Assembly (NCBI GenBank): GCA_963921345.3
Contig: CAWUFE020000002.1
Location: forward strand, 248,001 to 312,000
Direction: 5' to 3'
From: Hoeflea_A sp963921345
Lineage (GTDB): Bacteria > Pseudomonadota > Alphaproteobacteria > Rhizobiales > Rhizobiaceae
Length of the DNA stretch: 64,000 nt
Positions within the stretch are counted from its first letter, which is position 1. Each line of letters opens with the position of its first letter. The position numbers and the translations under genes are program-made. The notes beneath the pieces are model-generated. The model was not told where the DNA came from, made no database searches, and saw only the letters and a program-made list of their open reading frames with translations. Positions 26,976 through 36,534 of this stretch are shown in pieces.

Positions 26976-29900
26976 TCATGCCGCGTTGCTTCTGCCGGCA
27001 AGCGCCGTCAGGTCAAATTGTGCCGAATTGGAGCGCGGCGTCCAGAGCCCTCGTTCGATGGCCTCCGCCAGACGCTCCGCCATTTCCTTCAGCGCTGCTG
27101 GATTGTGCTCGGCCATGAAGTCGCGCACTCCGTCGTCGACCACGAAGGCCTGATGAACGGCGTCGAAATGATGATCGCTCACGGCGCCGGTCGTGGCCGC
27201 GAAGGCGAACAGATAGTCGACCGTCGCGGCGATCTCGAACGCACCCTTGTAGCCGTGGCGCATGACGCCGGCGATCCATTTCGGGTTGACCACACGCGCC
27301 CTCACCACGCGTCCGATCTCCTCCTCGAGAGTGCGCACCACCGGCCTTTCGGGCCGCGAGTGATCGTTGTGGAAGACCGCCGGCCGCTCGCCTTTGAGGG
27401 CTTCCACGGCGGCCGTCATGCCGCCCTCGAACTGGTAGTAGTCGTCGCTGTCCAGCAGATCGTGTTCGCGATTGTCCTGGTTCTGCACAACCGCTTCGAC
27501 GGATCTCAGCCGGTCCTCCAGCATGCCGCGTTCCTCGGCGCCCTCCTGGCCGGCTCCGTAGGCGTAGCCGCCCCAGACGAGGTAGGCCTCGGCCAAGTCG
27601 CCGCGGTCCTGCCAGCCACGCTCGTCGATCAGCGCCTGCAGGCCGGCGCCGTAGGCTCCGGGCTTCGATCCGAAAACCCGATAGCCGGCGCGCCGCGCCG
27701 CGTCGGAGGCTTCGGTGCCGGCCGCGATCAGGGCCTCTTCCTCGGCCTTCATGCGGGCCGCGATCGGATTGTCTTGCGCGTCTTCCTCCAGCGCCCCGAC
27801 CGCGCGGGCGGCCTTGTCGAACAGCGCGATCTGATCGGGAAACGCGTCGCGGAAAAAGCCGGACACGCGCAGCGTGACGTCGACCCGCGGCCGTCCGAGC
27901 ACCGCCATGGGGATAATCTCATAGCCGGTAACCCGCCGCGAGGCGTTGTCCCACACCGGCTTGGCGCCAACCAGCGCCAGCGCCTGGGCAATGTCGTCGC
28001 CACCGGTGCGCATATTCGAGGTGCCCCAGGCGGTCAGGCCGAAAGAGGTCGGCCACTCGCCATGATCCTGGGTGTAGCGGGCAATCAGCAATTCTGCGGA
28101 TTTCCGCCCCAGTTCCCAGGCGGCCGGAGTGGGCACGCTGCGGCTGTCCACGGAATAAAAGTTGCGACCGGTCGGCAAAACGTCGTCGCGGCCGCGCGTC
28201 GGCGCACCGGAAGGGCCAGGCTCGAGGAAACGCCCCGACAAGGCCGTCAGCAGACCGGTCGTTTCGCGCTCGCCGCACTGATCCAGTGACGGCGCGATCG
28301 TTGCTCCGATGCCCTCCAGCACCTGACGGGTCCGTTGCCACTCGGGGGCGGTCTCAGTTTCGCCGGCCAGAAGGCTCAGCGCCAGCAGTTCGATGCGCTC
28401 GACCGTGTCACCGGTACTGCGCCACGGATCGCCGCTGATTGCGCTGAGTGGCTCGGACCGGTTCCCATTCCAGGCCTCTGCCATGGCGCAGTCGAGCGGG
28501 TCGAAACCCAGGCCGAGATCCTCGGCTATGGCCCGCTGCAGGCTGGCATCGGACCCTTCGCCGCTACCGCGCGGAACCCTCGCAAGCGCCGCCAGCAGAT
28601 CGTGCCGCAGCCCTCCCTCGGGCGACTGCCCGAAGATGTGCAGGCCGTCGCGGATCTGCATCTCCTTCAGTTCGCACAGATAGGCGTCGAGTTTTTCCAA
28701 CGCCACCTCCTCCGGATCGGATCCGCCGATGCCAGCGTCGCGGTCGAGGCCGATGTCGCGGGTGAGATCGAGGATCTGCCGCTTGAGCAGCCGCAGCCGC
28801 CGCGGATCGCCGCCGGCGGCTTCGTAATATTCGTCCACCAGCGCCTCCAGATCCTTGAGCGGTCCGTAGCTTTCGGCACGCGTCTGCGGCGGCGTCAGGT
28901 GATCGACGATGACTGCCGCCGACCGGCGCTTTGCCTGGGTCCCCTCGCCCGGGTCGTTGACGATGAAGGGATAGATATGGGGAACCGGTCCGAGCACCGC
29001 CTCCGGGTAACAGCTTTCCGACAGCGCCAACGCCTTGCCCGGCAGCCATTCCAGGTTGCCGTGCTTGCCCATGTGGACGACGGCGTGCGCGGCGAAGGAC
29101 CGCCGCAAAAAGGCGTAGAAGGCGATGTATCCATGCGGCGGCACGAGATCCGGCGAGTGATAGCTTTCCTTCGGGTCGATATTGTAACCGCGCGCCGGCT
29201 GGATGCCGACGACGATCTGGCCGAAGCGGCTGAGCGGCAGGGCGAACCCACCGCCTTCGACACATCCCGCCGCAAAGAACGGATCGTCGGTCGGATCTCC
29301 CCATCGCTCGGTGACTTCGGTTTGAACGGTCTGAGGGAGGCCTTCGAAAAACTCCAGATAGTCGCGCAGCGAAAGCACCTCGCGAATGCGACGCGCCTCG
29401 ATGGCGGCATTGGTCGGCCCTTCCATCAGGTGACGCATCAGTGCGCGGCCGTCGGTCGGTCGGTCGGCAACATCGTATCCCGCCGCTTCGAGCGCCATCA
29501 GGACGGCGGCTGTGCTTGCCGGCGTGTCCAGCCCGACACCATTGCCGAGCCGCCCGTCCCGGTTCGGGTAGTTGGCCATGACCAGCGCGACGCGCCGGTT
29601 CCGTTCAGGAGCGGCGCGAAGTGCCGCCCAGGCCGCCGCCAGATCCGCCGTGAACCCGACGCGGTCCGTCAGCGGTTCATGGGCAACGATGTTGGCCTGG
29701 ACGGCGTCGTCGAAACGCGATGCTGACTTGAACGAAACGGCGCGGGTGGTGATGCGGCCGTCCACCTCGGGAAGCGCCACATTCATCGCCAGGTCCCGCG
29801 CCGACAGTCCCTGTTGCGACTCCTCCCAGACGGCACGCGAGGAGCCGCAAAGAATGGCCTGCAGAACCGGTGCCCCCGTCGCTTCGAGCACGGTGGGCCT

Positions 29901-30728
29901 GCGTTGACCGCCCGGCGACGACACCGCAAATCCGGTGGCGTTGATGACAACCGACGGCGGGCTCGTCGCGAACAGCGTCTCGACGGTGGCGATGGAAACC
30001 GGATCCTTGAGACTGGCAACGAAAATCGGCAGCGGCTGAAGTCCGCGAGACTGCAAGGCTTCGACCAGTGCTTCCACCGGCTCGGTCTGCCCGCTCTGCA
30101 CCAGGGCTCGATAGAAGCAGATCGGCACGACCGGCCTGTCCGACTGCGGATCCACGACATCGCCGATTCCCGGACTGGATACGCTTGGCGACCAGACGCC
30201 GGCCTTCAAAAGCGGGGCTGCCTCCGGCGGTTTATCCGTTTCGTTCAGCAGCGCCCGGCAGTAAGTGAGGAAGGAGGCTGCGTTATCAGCTCCGCCTTCG
30301 ATCAGGTAGCGCCACAGGGCGTCGACATCCCCGGGCGCCATGGTGCAGAAATCGGCCAGGCCGGGATCCGGCTTGTCGTCTCCCGGCAGAACCGCGATCA
30401 GCGCACCGGCATTGACGGCCGCCGCATGTAGCGTCTCGAGCGCATAGGAGAAATAGCTGGCGCCGCCGAGCGCCCGCACCACGACAAGCCGCGCGTGGCG
30501 GGCGGTTTTCTCGACATAGGTGTCTACCGACATCGGATGCATCAGCTGCATGAGGCTGGCCAGCCGCAGATCCAGAGCCTCTTCGCCGAGGCTCCGCCGG
30601 GCCGCCGCCAGGCTGGCAAGCTCCGTATCGGCGGCCGACAGGAACACCACGTCGCCAGGCGTCTGCCCGAGATCGATGGCTTCGTTGCCGTCCGAAATCG
30701 ATCCCTTTTGCGCCAGCAGAAGGTGCAT
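26976..30728 (-). CDS. cobN: Cobaltochelatase subunit CobN
   Basis: A 1250-aa large subunit of the ATP-dependent aerobic cobaltochelatase, which inserts cobalt into hydrogenobyrinic a,c-diamide with CobS and CobT. Conserved CobN/BchH stretches include VVHMGKHGNLEWLPGK, FIVNDPGEGTQAKRR and TAWGTSNMRTGGDDIAQAL. The ATG at 30728, 1 bp after the cobW stop, is chosen over an open extension lying within cobW. CobS and CobT are not in the window. Its coexistence with CbiX is discussed among the findings. Confidence 0.96.
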   Translation of the reverse strand: MHLLLAQKGSISDGNEAIDLGQTPGDVVFLSAADTELASLAAARRSLGEEALDLRLASLMQLMHPMSVDTYVEKTARHARLVVVRALGGASYFSYALETLHAAAVNAGALIAVLPGDDKPDPGLADFCTMAPGDVDALWRYLIEGGADNAASFLTYCRALLNETDKPPEAAPLLKAGVWSPSVSSPGIGDVVDPQSDRPVVPICFYRALVQSGQTEPVEALVEALQSRGLQPLPIFVASLKDPVSIATVETLFATSPPSVVINATGFAVSSPGGQRRPTVLEATGAPVLQAILCGSSRAVWEESQQGLSARDLAMNVALPEVDGRITTRAVSFKSASRFDDAVQANIVAHEPLTDRVGFTADLAAAWAALRAAPERNRRVALVMANYPNRDGRLGNGVGLDTPASTAAVLMALEAAGYDVADRPTDGRALMRHLMEGPTNAAIEARRIREVLSLRDYLEFFEGLPQTVQTEVTERWGDPTDDPFFAAGCVEGGGFALPLSRFGQIVVGIQPARGYNIDPKESYHSPDLVPPHGYIAFYAFLRRSFAAHAVVHMGKHGNLEWLPGKALALSESCYPEAVLGPVPHIYPFIVNDPGEGTQAKRRSAAVIVDHLTPPQTRAESYGPLKDLEALVDEYYEAAGGDPRRLRLLKRQILDLTRDIGLDRDAGIGGSDPEEVALEKLDAYLCELKEMQIRDGLHIFGQSPEGGLRHDLLAALARVPRGSGEGSDASLQRAIAEDLGLGFDPLDCAMAEAWNGNRSEPLSAISGDPWRSTGDTVERIELLALSLLAGETETAPEWQRTRQVLEGIGATIAPSLDQCGERETTGLLTALSGRFLEPGPSGAPTRGRDDVLPTGRNFYSVDSRSVPTPAAWELGRKSAELLIARYTQDHGEWPTSFGLTAWGTSNMRTGGDDIAQALALVGAKPVWDNASRRVTGYEIIPMAVLGRPRVDVTLRVSGFFRDAFPDQIALFDKAARAVGALEEDAQDNPIAARMKAEEEALIAAGTEASDAARRAGYRVFGSKPGAYGAGLQALIDERGWQDRGDLAEAYLVWGGYAYGAGQEGAEERGMLEDRLRSVEAVVQNQDNREHDLLDSDDYYQFEGGMTAAVEALKGERPAVFHNDHSRPERPVVRTLEEEIGRVVRARVVNPKWIAGVMRHGYKGAFEIAATVDYLFAFAATTGAVSDHHFDAVHQAFVVDDGVRDFMAEHNPAALKEMAERLAEAIERGLWTPRSNSAQFDLTALAGRSNAA

Positions 30729-30729
30729 G

Positions 30730-31788
30730 TCAGCCCCGCACTGCCGCATCTTCGATCGCCGAAGCGATGGCAGCCTGGTCGATATCGTGCAGGCCAATGA
30801 CGACGAGGCGCGTTCCTCGCGTCTCGTCGGGCGACCAGGGCCGGTCGAAATACCGGTCGATCCTCGCGCCGACTGCCTGGATGACCAGGCGCATTGCCTT
30901 GCCCGGCACATCCGCGAACCCTTTCAGGCGCAGGATCTCATGCCGGGCGATGATGTCGCTCAGCGCATGGGTAAAGGCGTCCGCATCGGCAATCGCGCCG
31001 GTTTCGACGACGAAACTTTCGAACTCGTCATGGTCGTGCTCTTCGCCCGCCTCGTGTTCCAGTTCGTGATGGGATTTGCGGTTGCCGATATCGTCCTCGG
31101 TTCCGATGCCAAGCCCGAGGAGAACCGTCGGCGGAACCTGACCGTTGCGTGACGTCACCATGGCCGGCCGCCGGCGCGACCGTCCCTCGACATCGGCACG
31201 CACCGCGTCCAGTCCGGGTTCGTCGACGAGGTCCGCCTTGTTGAGCACGATCAGGTCGGCAGCGGTAAGCTGGTCTTCGAACAGCTCTTCAAGCGGACTT
31301 TCGTGATCGAGCGCCTCGTCTTCGCGGCGTTGCTCTTCGAGGCGCACGTGGTCCTCGGCAAAACGGCCGGCGGCGACGGCAGCGCTGTCGACGACAGTGA
31401 CGACGCCATCGACCGTCACCCGGGTCTTGATGCCGGGCCAGTTGAAAGCAGCGACCAGCGGCTGCGGCAATGCCAGGCCCGAGGTTTCGATGACGATGTG
31501 GTCGGGCCGCTCCTCCCGCTCCAGGAGCTTCTCCATGGTCGGGATGAAATCGTCGGCGACGGTGCAGCAGATGCAGCCATTGGTCAGTTCGACGATATCT
31601 TCCTCTGTGCAGTTCTCGGCACCGCATCCCTTCAGCACCTCGCCGTCGACGCCCAGATCGCCGAACTCGTTGATGATCAGGGCAATCCTGCGCCCGTCGG
31701 CGCCGGTCAGAAGATTGCGGATCAGCGTCGTCTTGCCGGCACCGAGAAATCCGGTGATGACGGTTGCCGGAATTTTTTCCTGCTGCAT
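30730..31788 (-). CDS. cobW: CobW, G3E-family metal-chaperone GTPase
   Basis: A 352-aa COG0523 GTPase thought to deliver cobalt for B12 synthesis. It has Walker A GFLGAGKT (residues 13-20), the CxCC metal motif in NGCICCTV (residues 72-75), NKADLV, and a His/Asp/Glu-rich stretch (HELEHEAGEEHDHDEF) before the C-terminal CobW_C domain. Its ATG at 31788 comes 2 bp after the cobP stop. Sitting between cobP and cobN in a riboswitch-led operon fits cobalt supply to CobN. Confidence 0.95.
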   Translation of the reverse strand: MQQEKIPATVITGFLGAGKTTLIRNLLTGADGRRIALIINEFGDLGVDGEVLKGCGAENCTEEDIVELTNGCICCTVADDFIPTMEKLLEREERPDHIVIETSGLALPQPLVAAFNWPGIKTRVTVDGVVTVVDSAAVAAGRFAEDHVRLEEQRREDEALDHESPLEELFEDQLTAADLIVLNKADLVDEPGLDAVRADVEGRSRRRPAMVTSRNGQVPPTVLLGLGIGTEDDIGNRKSHHELEHEAGEEHDHDEFESFVVETGAIADADAFTHALSDIIARHEILRLKGFADVPGKAMRLVIQAVGARIDRYFDRPWSPDETRGTRLVVIGLHDIDQAAIASAIEDAAVRG

Positions 31789-31790
31789 GT

Positions 31791-32315
31791 TCAGCCCTTC
31801 AGTTTGAGCGGCAACCCGGCCGCCATGAGATAGACTTGTCGGCATTGGCCGGCGACCTTCTGATGAAGGAAACCGGCATGGTCGCGAAATTCCCTAGCCA
31901 TCCGGTTCTCCGGCACGATGCCCATTCCCACCTCGTTGGAAACGAAAACCAGCAGGCCCGGCAGGTCGCGAATGCCCGCGCAGAGCGCTTCGCCGCGTTC
32001 CGTTACGTTCGCGTCTGCCATCATCAGATTGGTGACCCACAGGGTCAGGCAGTCGACGAGGATGGCCCGATCGGATCTGGCCTCGCGCGCCAGGACCTCG
32101 GCCAGTTGGGTCGGCTCCTCGATGGTCGTCCAGGCCGAACCGCGTCGCTCTTTGTGATGCGCGATGCGCGAGCGCATTTCATCGTCGAACGCCCGGCCCG
32201 TCGCCAGATAAACGGGCGAAAGGCCGGAGGCTTCGACAAGCCCTTCGGCGAAAGCCGATTTGCCTGAGCGCGCACCGCCGAGGACCAGCGTGCCGCCCGG
32301 TGCGGCGGCGACCAT
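31791..32315 (-). CDS. cobP: Adenosylcobinamide kinase / guanylyltransferase (CobP/CobU)
   Basis: A 174-aa bifunctional enzyme: phosphorylates adenosylcobinamide and transfers GMP, activating it for nucleotide-loop assembly. It shows the P-loop LVLGGARSGKS (residues 10-20), YLATGRAFDDEM, HKERRGSAWTTIEEP, LVDCLTLWVTNLM and VFVSNEVGMGIVPE. The ATG at 32315 overlaps the cbtA stop (TGATG); an open frame reaching far into cbtA is not the gene. Length equals that of known CobU/CobP. Confidence 0.96.
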   Translation of the reverse strand: MVAAAPGGTLVLGGARSGKSAFAEGLVEASGLSPVYLATGRAFDDEMRSRIAHHKERRGSAWTTIEEPTQLAEVLAREARSDRAILVDCLTLWVTNLMMADANVTERGEALCAGIRDLPGLLVFVSNEVGMGIVPENRMAREFRDHAGFLHQKVAGQCRQVYLMAAGLPLKLKG

Positions 32316-33049
32316 CAGCCGGTCCGTGCGGTCCGGTCCATGGCGCCACCGAGCAGCAGGCCGAGGACCACCCAGAAAAACGCGGTGGTCGCCAGCGCCG
32401 CCACGGCAAACTCGGCACCGAGCAACGCCGGCACGTCGCTGGAGATATCCGTCGGCTGCGGCGCTCCGTAAAGGTGCGGCGCCGCCAGAACCGCGACCCC
32501 CAGCACCTTGGCCCAGAGCTCCGAACGCAGGACCAGAAGGTACAGCCCGACCGACGACAGGACGACGGTCGCCATCCACCAGGCCTGGCGGTCGTGGATA
32601 TCGGCTGCCGGAAAACCGGGCAGCTCCGGCGGCAGGCCGATTGCCGGCAGGAACTGGAACGCCAGCCAGCCGGCGGCACCCCATAAAACCCCGTTGCGCA
32701 GGGTGATGGAGACGCCGGTGATGACGCTCGCGGCAAACAGCAGCAGGCCGAAGCCGGCGCCCGTCACCAGGTTGGCCATCAACGTGCCGCCGAACCGATC
32801 GAGCCCGAACAAGATGCCGCCCTCGGCCTCTTCGTCGCCATGGGCTAGCGCCGGCGTCACCGGTGAAATCGCCTCGGCCAGCACCGACAGACCGGGAAGC
32901 GCTTTGACGGCGCTGTGTTCGACGGCGCCGCTTTCATATTGCTCCGCATGGAGAATGAGCGGCGTGACTTTGAGCTCCTGCGCGCCTGTCATCAGCACGC
33001 CGGAGATCAGGCCTGCCACGACCGCGGCAAACAAAAACCGGATAATCAT
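32315..33049 (-). CDS. cbtA: Cobalt transporter subunit CbtA
   Basis: A 244-aa membrane protein with about five hydrophobic segments, opening MIIRFLFAAVVAGLISGVLMTGAQ and containing EQYESGA and AHGDEEAE near a loop, as in CbtA. CbtA and CbtB are predicted cobalt-uptake proteins usually found behind cobalamin riboswitches; direct transport data are limited. It begins 12 bp after cbtB and is followed by cobP with a 1-bp overlap. The AGGG ribosome site overlaps the cbtB stop. Confidence 0.94.
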   Translation of the reverse strand: MIIRFLFAAVVAGLISGVLMTGAQELKVTPLILHAEQYESGAVEHSAVKALPGLSVLAEAISPVTPALAHGDEEAEGGILFGLDRFGGTLMANLVTGAGFGLLLFAASVITGVSITLRNGVLWGAAGWLAFQFLPAIGLPPELPGFPAADIHDRQAWWMATVVLSSVGLYLLVLRSELWAKVLGVAVLAAPHLYGAPQPTDISSDVPALLGAEFAVAALATTAFFWVVLGLLLGGAMDRTARTG

Positions 33050-33061
33050 GTGAGCAATCCC

Positions 33062-33241
33062 TTAGTGGCAGGGAAAGCCGTAGGCGTGGCGGCTGTCATG
33101 GGCGGTATCGTGCAGCGTCGCCGAATTGGCGAGGCCGGCGCCATAAACCAGAAAAACGCCGAGAAGCAACGATGCCGCCGCTAGCGTCATGCGCTGAGTC
33201 AGACTCAGCGAAACAGCCGTTGAAATCGATTGTGTAGCCAT
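33062..33241 (-). CDS. cbtB: Cobalt transporter subunit CbtB
   Basis: A 59-aa small protein: a basic N-terminus, one transmembrane helix (LAAASLLLGVFLVYGAGLA) and a His-rich C-terminus with HDTAHDSRHAYGFPCH. That ending is the mark of CbtB and probably binds cobalt. The ATG at 33241 follows GGAGG with good spacing. It is the first gene after the cobalamin riboswitch and leads the operon cbtB-cbtA-cobP-cobW-cobN-cobO. Confidence 0.93.
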   Translation of the reverse strand: MATQSISTAVSLSLTQRMTLAAASLLLGVFLVYGAGLANSATLHDTAHDSRHAYGFPCH

Positions 33242-33291
33242 AGCAACCTCCGTGTCTGGCCCGGGAGAAACTCCCTTGCATTGTCACGAAT

Positions 33292-33605
33292 GGCAGGTTT
33301 CCTGGCTCACGGAGTGACGGAATCGGTCCCGTCGGGCATTCCCTCGCCTTCCCGAAGCGCTGGCGGCGCAAAGGCGGACGATTCGTAGAATCCTAGAGGC
33401 GTCCAACCCGGTTCATTGCGCCGCCACTTCAGTGGCTTCCGCCTCCCCGCATCTGCTACAGCAGCCGATGCAGATCGACGTCTGGGAACGCCTCTCCGCT
33501 CTACAGTCGCGGGGTCGGCTGCGATTGAAGCGCCCGGCTTGGGTCCGCCCGTCGCATTCCCTATTGATCCTTCGGGCTTTGCCCATCGGGACCATTCGCA
33601 ACGGA
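33292..33605 (-). promoter_or_regulatory. Cobalamin (B12) riboswitch
   Basis: On the minus strand the element reads from about 33605: a GATCAATAGGGAATGCG stretch, then CCCCGCGACTGTAGAGCGG (33495-33513), a GCCACTG-type stem region, CGGGAAGGCGAGG, and the B12 box GAGCCAGGAAACCTGCC (33292-33308). The P6-side arm is long compared with the usual element. It lies about 50 nt upstream of cbtB and should repress the cbtB to cobO operon when adenosylcobalamin is plentiful. The 5' end is approximate. Confidence 0.93.
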
Positions 33606-33691
33606 ATTGATAGGCTTTTCGATCAACTGCGTCAATCGCGATTGCGCCGCAGTTCATCCCGTGCGCGAACGAAAGGAACGCGCTCCAGCCG

Positions 33692-34471
33692 TCACGCTGC
33701 TGTCGGCAGATCGTGCCGATCTTCGTAGCTGATGCGGTTGCGGCCTTCCTTCTTCGACTGATAGGTCAGAAGATCGGCCCGGCGCATCGCCGCTTCGAGA
33801 TCATCGGCGCCGCTGTAGCGTACGAGGCCGATGCTGACAGTCAGGCGGATCGCGCGATTGTCGAACCGGAACACATGATTCTCCACCGCCTGCCGCAATC
33901 TCTGGGCCACCTGGCGGGTTTCCCGCGGCGAACTGCGGCTCAAGGCAACAGCGAATTCCTCGCCTCCCAGGCGCGCCACGACATCGTCAGCACGCAGGTT
34001 GGCCTCGAACAGTTCCGCCAGTTGAATCAGCGCCGAATCGCCGGCATCGTGACCATGGTCGTCGTTCACCTTCTTGAAATGGTCGAGATCAAGAATCAGC
34101 AACGCGTTTTCCCGGCGATTGCTTTTCTGATCGTCCGACCGCCCTTTCAGAAGGTCGAGAAAAGCCCGCCTGTTCAGCAGCCCGGTCAGCGGATCGGTCC
34201 GCGACAGTACCCGAAAATATTCGGTGGCAAGATCCGCCCGCGCCTGCAGAAGGTTAACATAGAGGGTAAAGGGAGCGCCTACGATCAGGGTAATCTTCAG
34301 CGTCATGACGATGTCGGCGAACCGAGCATCCGGTTCGAGCGGTCCGATCATGTAGGCGTTGACGCCCTGTGCAAACAGCACGATGGCCACCATCAGCAAC
34401 AGCGAGCGGGCAGCGATCTGCCGCCGCTTGTTCGACAGGACGGTTTTGAACGACAAGTCCGGGTATGCCAT
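33692..34471 (-). CDS. Membrane-anchored diguanylate cyclase (GGDEF)
   Basis: A 259-aa protein with two transmembrane helices (about residues 23-42 and 55-75) followed directly by a GGDEF domain that makes cyclic di-GMP. The active-site motif is GGEEF (169-173), DLDHFKKVND is intact, and an inhibitory I-site RADD (160-163) sits exactly five residues before it, so product inhibition is likely. No sensor domain beyond the membrane hairpin. The ATG at 34471 has a GGAG ribosome site. It lies upstream of the riboswitch on the same strand, with no clear link to B12. Confidence 0.92.
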   Translation of the reverse strand: MAYPDLSFKTVLSNKRRQIAARSLLLMVAIVLFAQGVNAYMIGPLEPDARFADIVMTLKITLIVGAPFTLYVNLLQARADLATEYFRVLSRTDPLTGLLNRRAFLDLLKGRSDDQKSNRRENALLILDLDHFKKVNDDHGHDAGDSALIQLAELFEANLRADDVVARLGGEEFAVALSRSSPRETRQVAQRLRQAVENHVFRFDNRAIRLTVSIGLVRYSGADDLEAAMRRADLLTYQSKKEGRNRISYEDRHDLPTAA

Positions 34472-34759
34472 TCCAGTACTCCAAACGCGCCATGCTCGGC
34501 CTCGGTTGCAACCCGGCAAACCTGAATGTTTGGAGCCGTGTGACGGGCACACGTGGAAAAGCGAACTCCATTACATTCTCGGAGCATGTTTCATTCGCCG
34601 GCCCGACCCGCATTGCGTGAGTCGCGCCTATTTGCCCCCATACATAAGTACGGAATGAGCCAAAATCATTTCGACTCGATCATCATCCAACACATTAGCG
34701 TGAATTCGAAAAGGATCGCTTAGCAGACGGCGTAAACGAACGGTTAACCGGGTGCGCGC

Positions 34760-36208
34760 CTAACGCGGCAGCGGAAAATCGTCGCTGATCAGTTCGTCAA
34801 GCCGCAGCGCAATCGCATCGAGGGCCCTGTCGACCTCGAGCCGGTAGTTGCCGACACTGCTCTGCAGCCCCAGACTTTCCAGATAGCGCTGGCGGAAAAG
34901 ATCCGCCGTGAACACGCCATGCATGTAGGTGCCGGCCACGCGGCCGTCCGGCGACATGGCCCCGTCGGGGCGTCCGTCGATCCAGGCAAACGGGCGTTGG
35001 CAATCGGGCCCTTCGGTAGAGCCGAGATGGATCTCGTAGCCCTCGAGGGCGGCATCGTGGACAGCGCTGCGAGCGGCAACGTTGCGGACCGTCTTTTCCG
35101 GCGCCATTTCCGTTTCCACGTTCAGCAGGCCCAGGCCTTCGGTATGGGCTCGCCTGCCCTCGATGCGGTGCGGGTCGCGAACTGCCTGTCCGAGCATCTG
35201 AAATCCACCGCAGATCCCAAGGACGTGGCCGCCGCGTCTCAAATGCGCCGAAAGATCGGCGTCCCAGCCCTCTTGTCTAAAATCCTCCAGATCGGCAATG
35301 GTCGACTTGGATCCCGGTATGATCACCAGGCCGGCATCCTGCGGCAGCGACTGGCCCGGCCGCACCATGACGATCTCGATATCCGGTTCGGCTGCCAGCG
35401 GATCGAGATCGTCGAAGTTGGCAATTCGGCTTAGCATCGGAACCGCAATTTTGAGCGCCGCGCCACGGCCGCTGACCAGCTTCTCGAGCACCACCGAATC
35501 TTCCGCCGGCAGACGCGCCGCGTCGGGCAACCGGGGGATCACGCCGAAACAGGGCCAGCCGGTATGCCGGCCGATCGCCGCAAGTCCGTCGTCGAACAGC
35601 GACACGTCGCCGCGAAACTTGTTGATCAGGTAACCGCAGACCATCCGCCGGTCTTCCGGCGGCAGGATGGCATGCGTGCCAACGAGAGAAGCGATCACTC
35701 CGCCGCGGTCGATATCGCCGACCAGCACGACCGGTATGTCTGCACGCGTGGCAAACCCCATATTGGCGATGTCGTTGGCCCGAAGATTGATCTCCGCAGG
35801 GGACCCGGCACCTTCCACCAGGACGAAATCCGCCTGCGAGGAGACGACGCGCCAGCTCTCCATCACCGCTTCCATGAGGCGCCCCTTGACGTTCTGGTAG
35901 TCGCGTCCCGCGGCCTCCCCCCAGCGATTGCCCTGCAGGATGATCTGCGATCCGATTTCCGATTGCGGCTTGAGCAGAACCGGGTTCATGTGAACCGAAG
36001 CCGGTACCCGACAGGCCAGCGCCTGCAGCCACTGGGCGCGGCCGATCTCGCCGCCGTCATCGGCCACCGCGGCATTGTTCGACATGTTCTGCGGTTTGAA
36101 TGGAAGGACCCTGTGACCGCGATTGACCGCCAGCCGACACAGACCCGCCGTCAGCACGGTCTTGCCGACATCCGATCCTGTTCCCTGAAGCATGATCGCA
36201 TTCGCCAT
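34760..36208 (-). CDS. cobQ: Cobyric acid synthase (CobQ)
   Basis: A 482-aa glutamine amidotransferase that amidates side chains b, d, e and g of adenosylcobyrinic a,c-diamide. N-terminal MLQGTGSDVGKTVL and PFKPQNMSNN; C-terminal amidotransferase Cys in LGICGGFQML (about residue 333). The ATG at 36208 begins the conserved core directly; open frame upstream has no family character. It stands alone, transcribed apart from the riboswitch-led operon, and no B12 box is visible before it. Confidence 0.95.
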   Translation of the reverse strand: MANAIMLQGTGSDVGKTVLTAGLCRLAVNRGHRVLPFKPQNMSNNAAVADDGGEIGRAQWLQALACRVPASVHMNPVLLKPQSEIGSQIILQGNRWGEAAGRDYQNVKGRLMEAVMESWRVVSSQADFVLVEGAGSPAEINLRANDIANMGFATRADIPVVLVGDIDRGGVIASLVGTHAILPPEDRRMVCGYLINKFRGDVSLFDDGLAAIGRHTGWPCFGVIPRLPDAARLPAEDSVVLEKLVSGRGAALKIAVPMLSRIANFDDLDPLAAEPDIEIVMVRPGQSLPQDAGLVIIPGSKSTIADLEDFRQEGWDADLSAHLRRGGHVLGICGGFQMLGQAVRDPHRIEGRRAHTEGLGLLNVETEMAPEKTVRNVAARSAVHDAALEGYEIHLGSTEGPDCQRPFAWIDGRPDGAMSPDGRVAGTYMHGVFTADLFRQRYLESLGLQSSVGNYRLEVDRALDAIALRLDELISDDFPLPR

Positions 36209-36534
36209 GGCCGTGCGTACCACCGTCGCGATGACCTGCAAAGCGGAGATTTGGGCTGGCGGCATTTGCAATGCAGCGGCCGGGGAAAGGCCGGAGCACG
36301 CATCACAAAGCTCCGGATACGCGACCGCCGCGCATCGGGTCGCCCCCGCAGCGCGGCCTGGCCAACACTTGGCCCTTCGAGAAACGCACGAAGATCGCTT
36401 GGCTCCGGTACGCAGTACCTGATCCGGAGCGCTCGGCGGTGTTCCGCCGCGCAATCCGTTCTAGAGGAATAGTGTTACCGGACGGTTAGTGAGACCTTAA
36501 TCAAACCTAAATTTCGCGATTTCGGCCACTTTTT
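36209..36534. other. Intergenic region without recognised features
   Basis: A 326-bp interval between the 3' end of the 3-hydroxyisobutyrate dehydrogenase gene and the start of cobQ, both on the minus strand. I see no gene, no riboswitch core and no convincing terminator; only an A/T-rich stretch (36500-36540) on the dehydrogenase side. It should hold the cobQ promoter. Confidence 0.4.

Noticed and set aside
26352..28289. A 645-codon plus-strand open frame opposite cobO and cobN
   Set aside because: It lies wholly antisense to conserved genes and its translation has no domain character.
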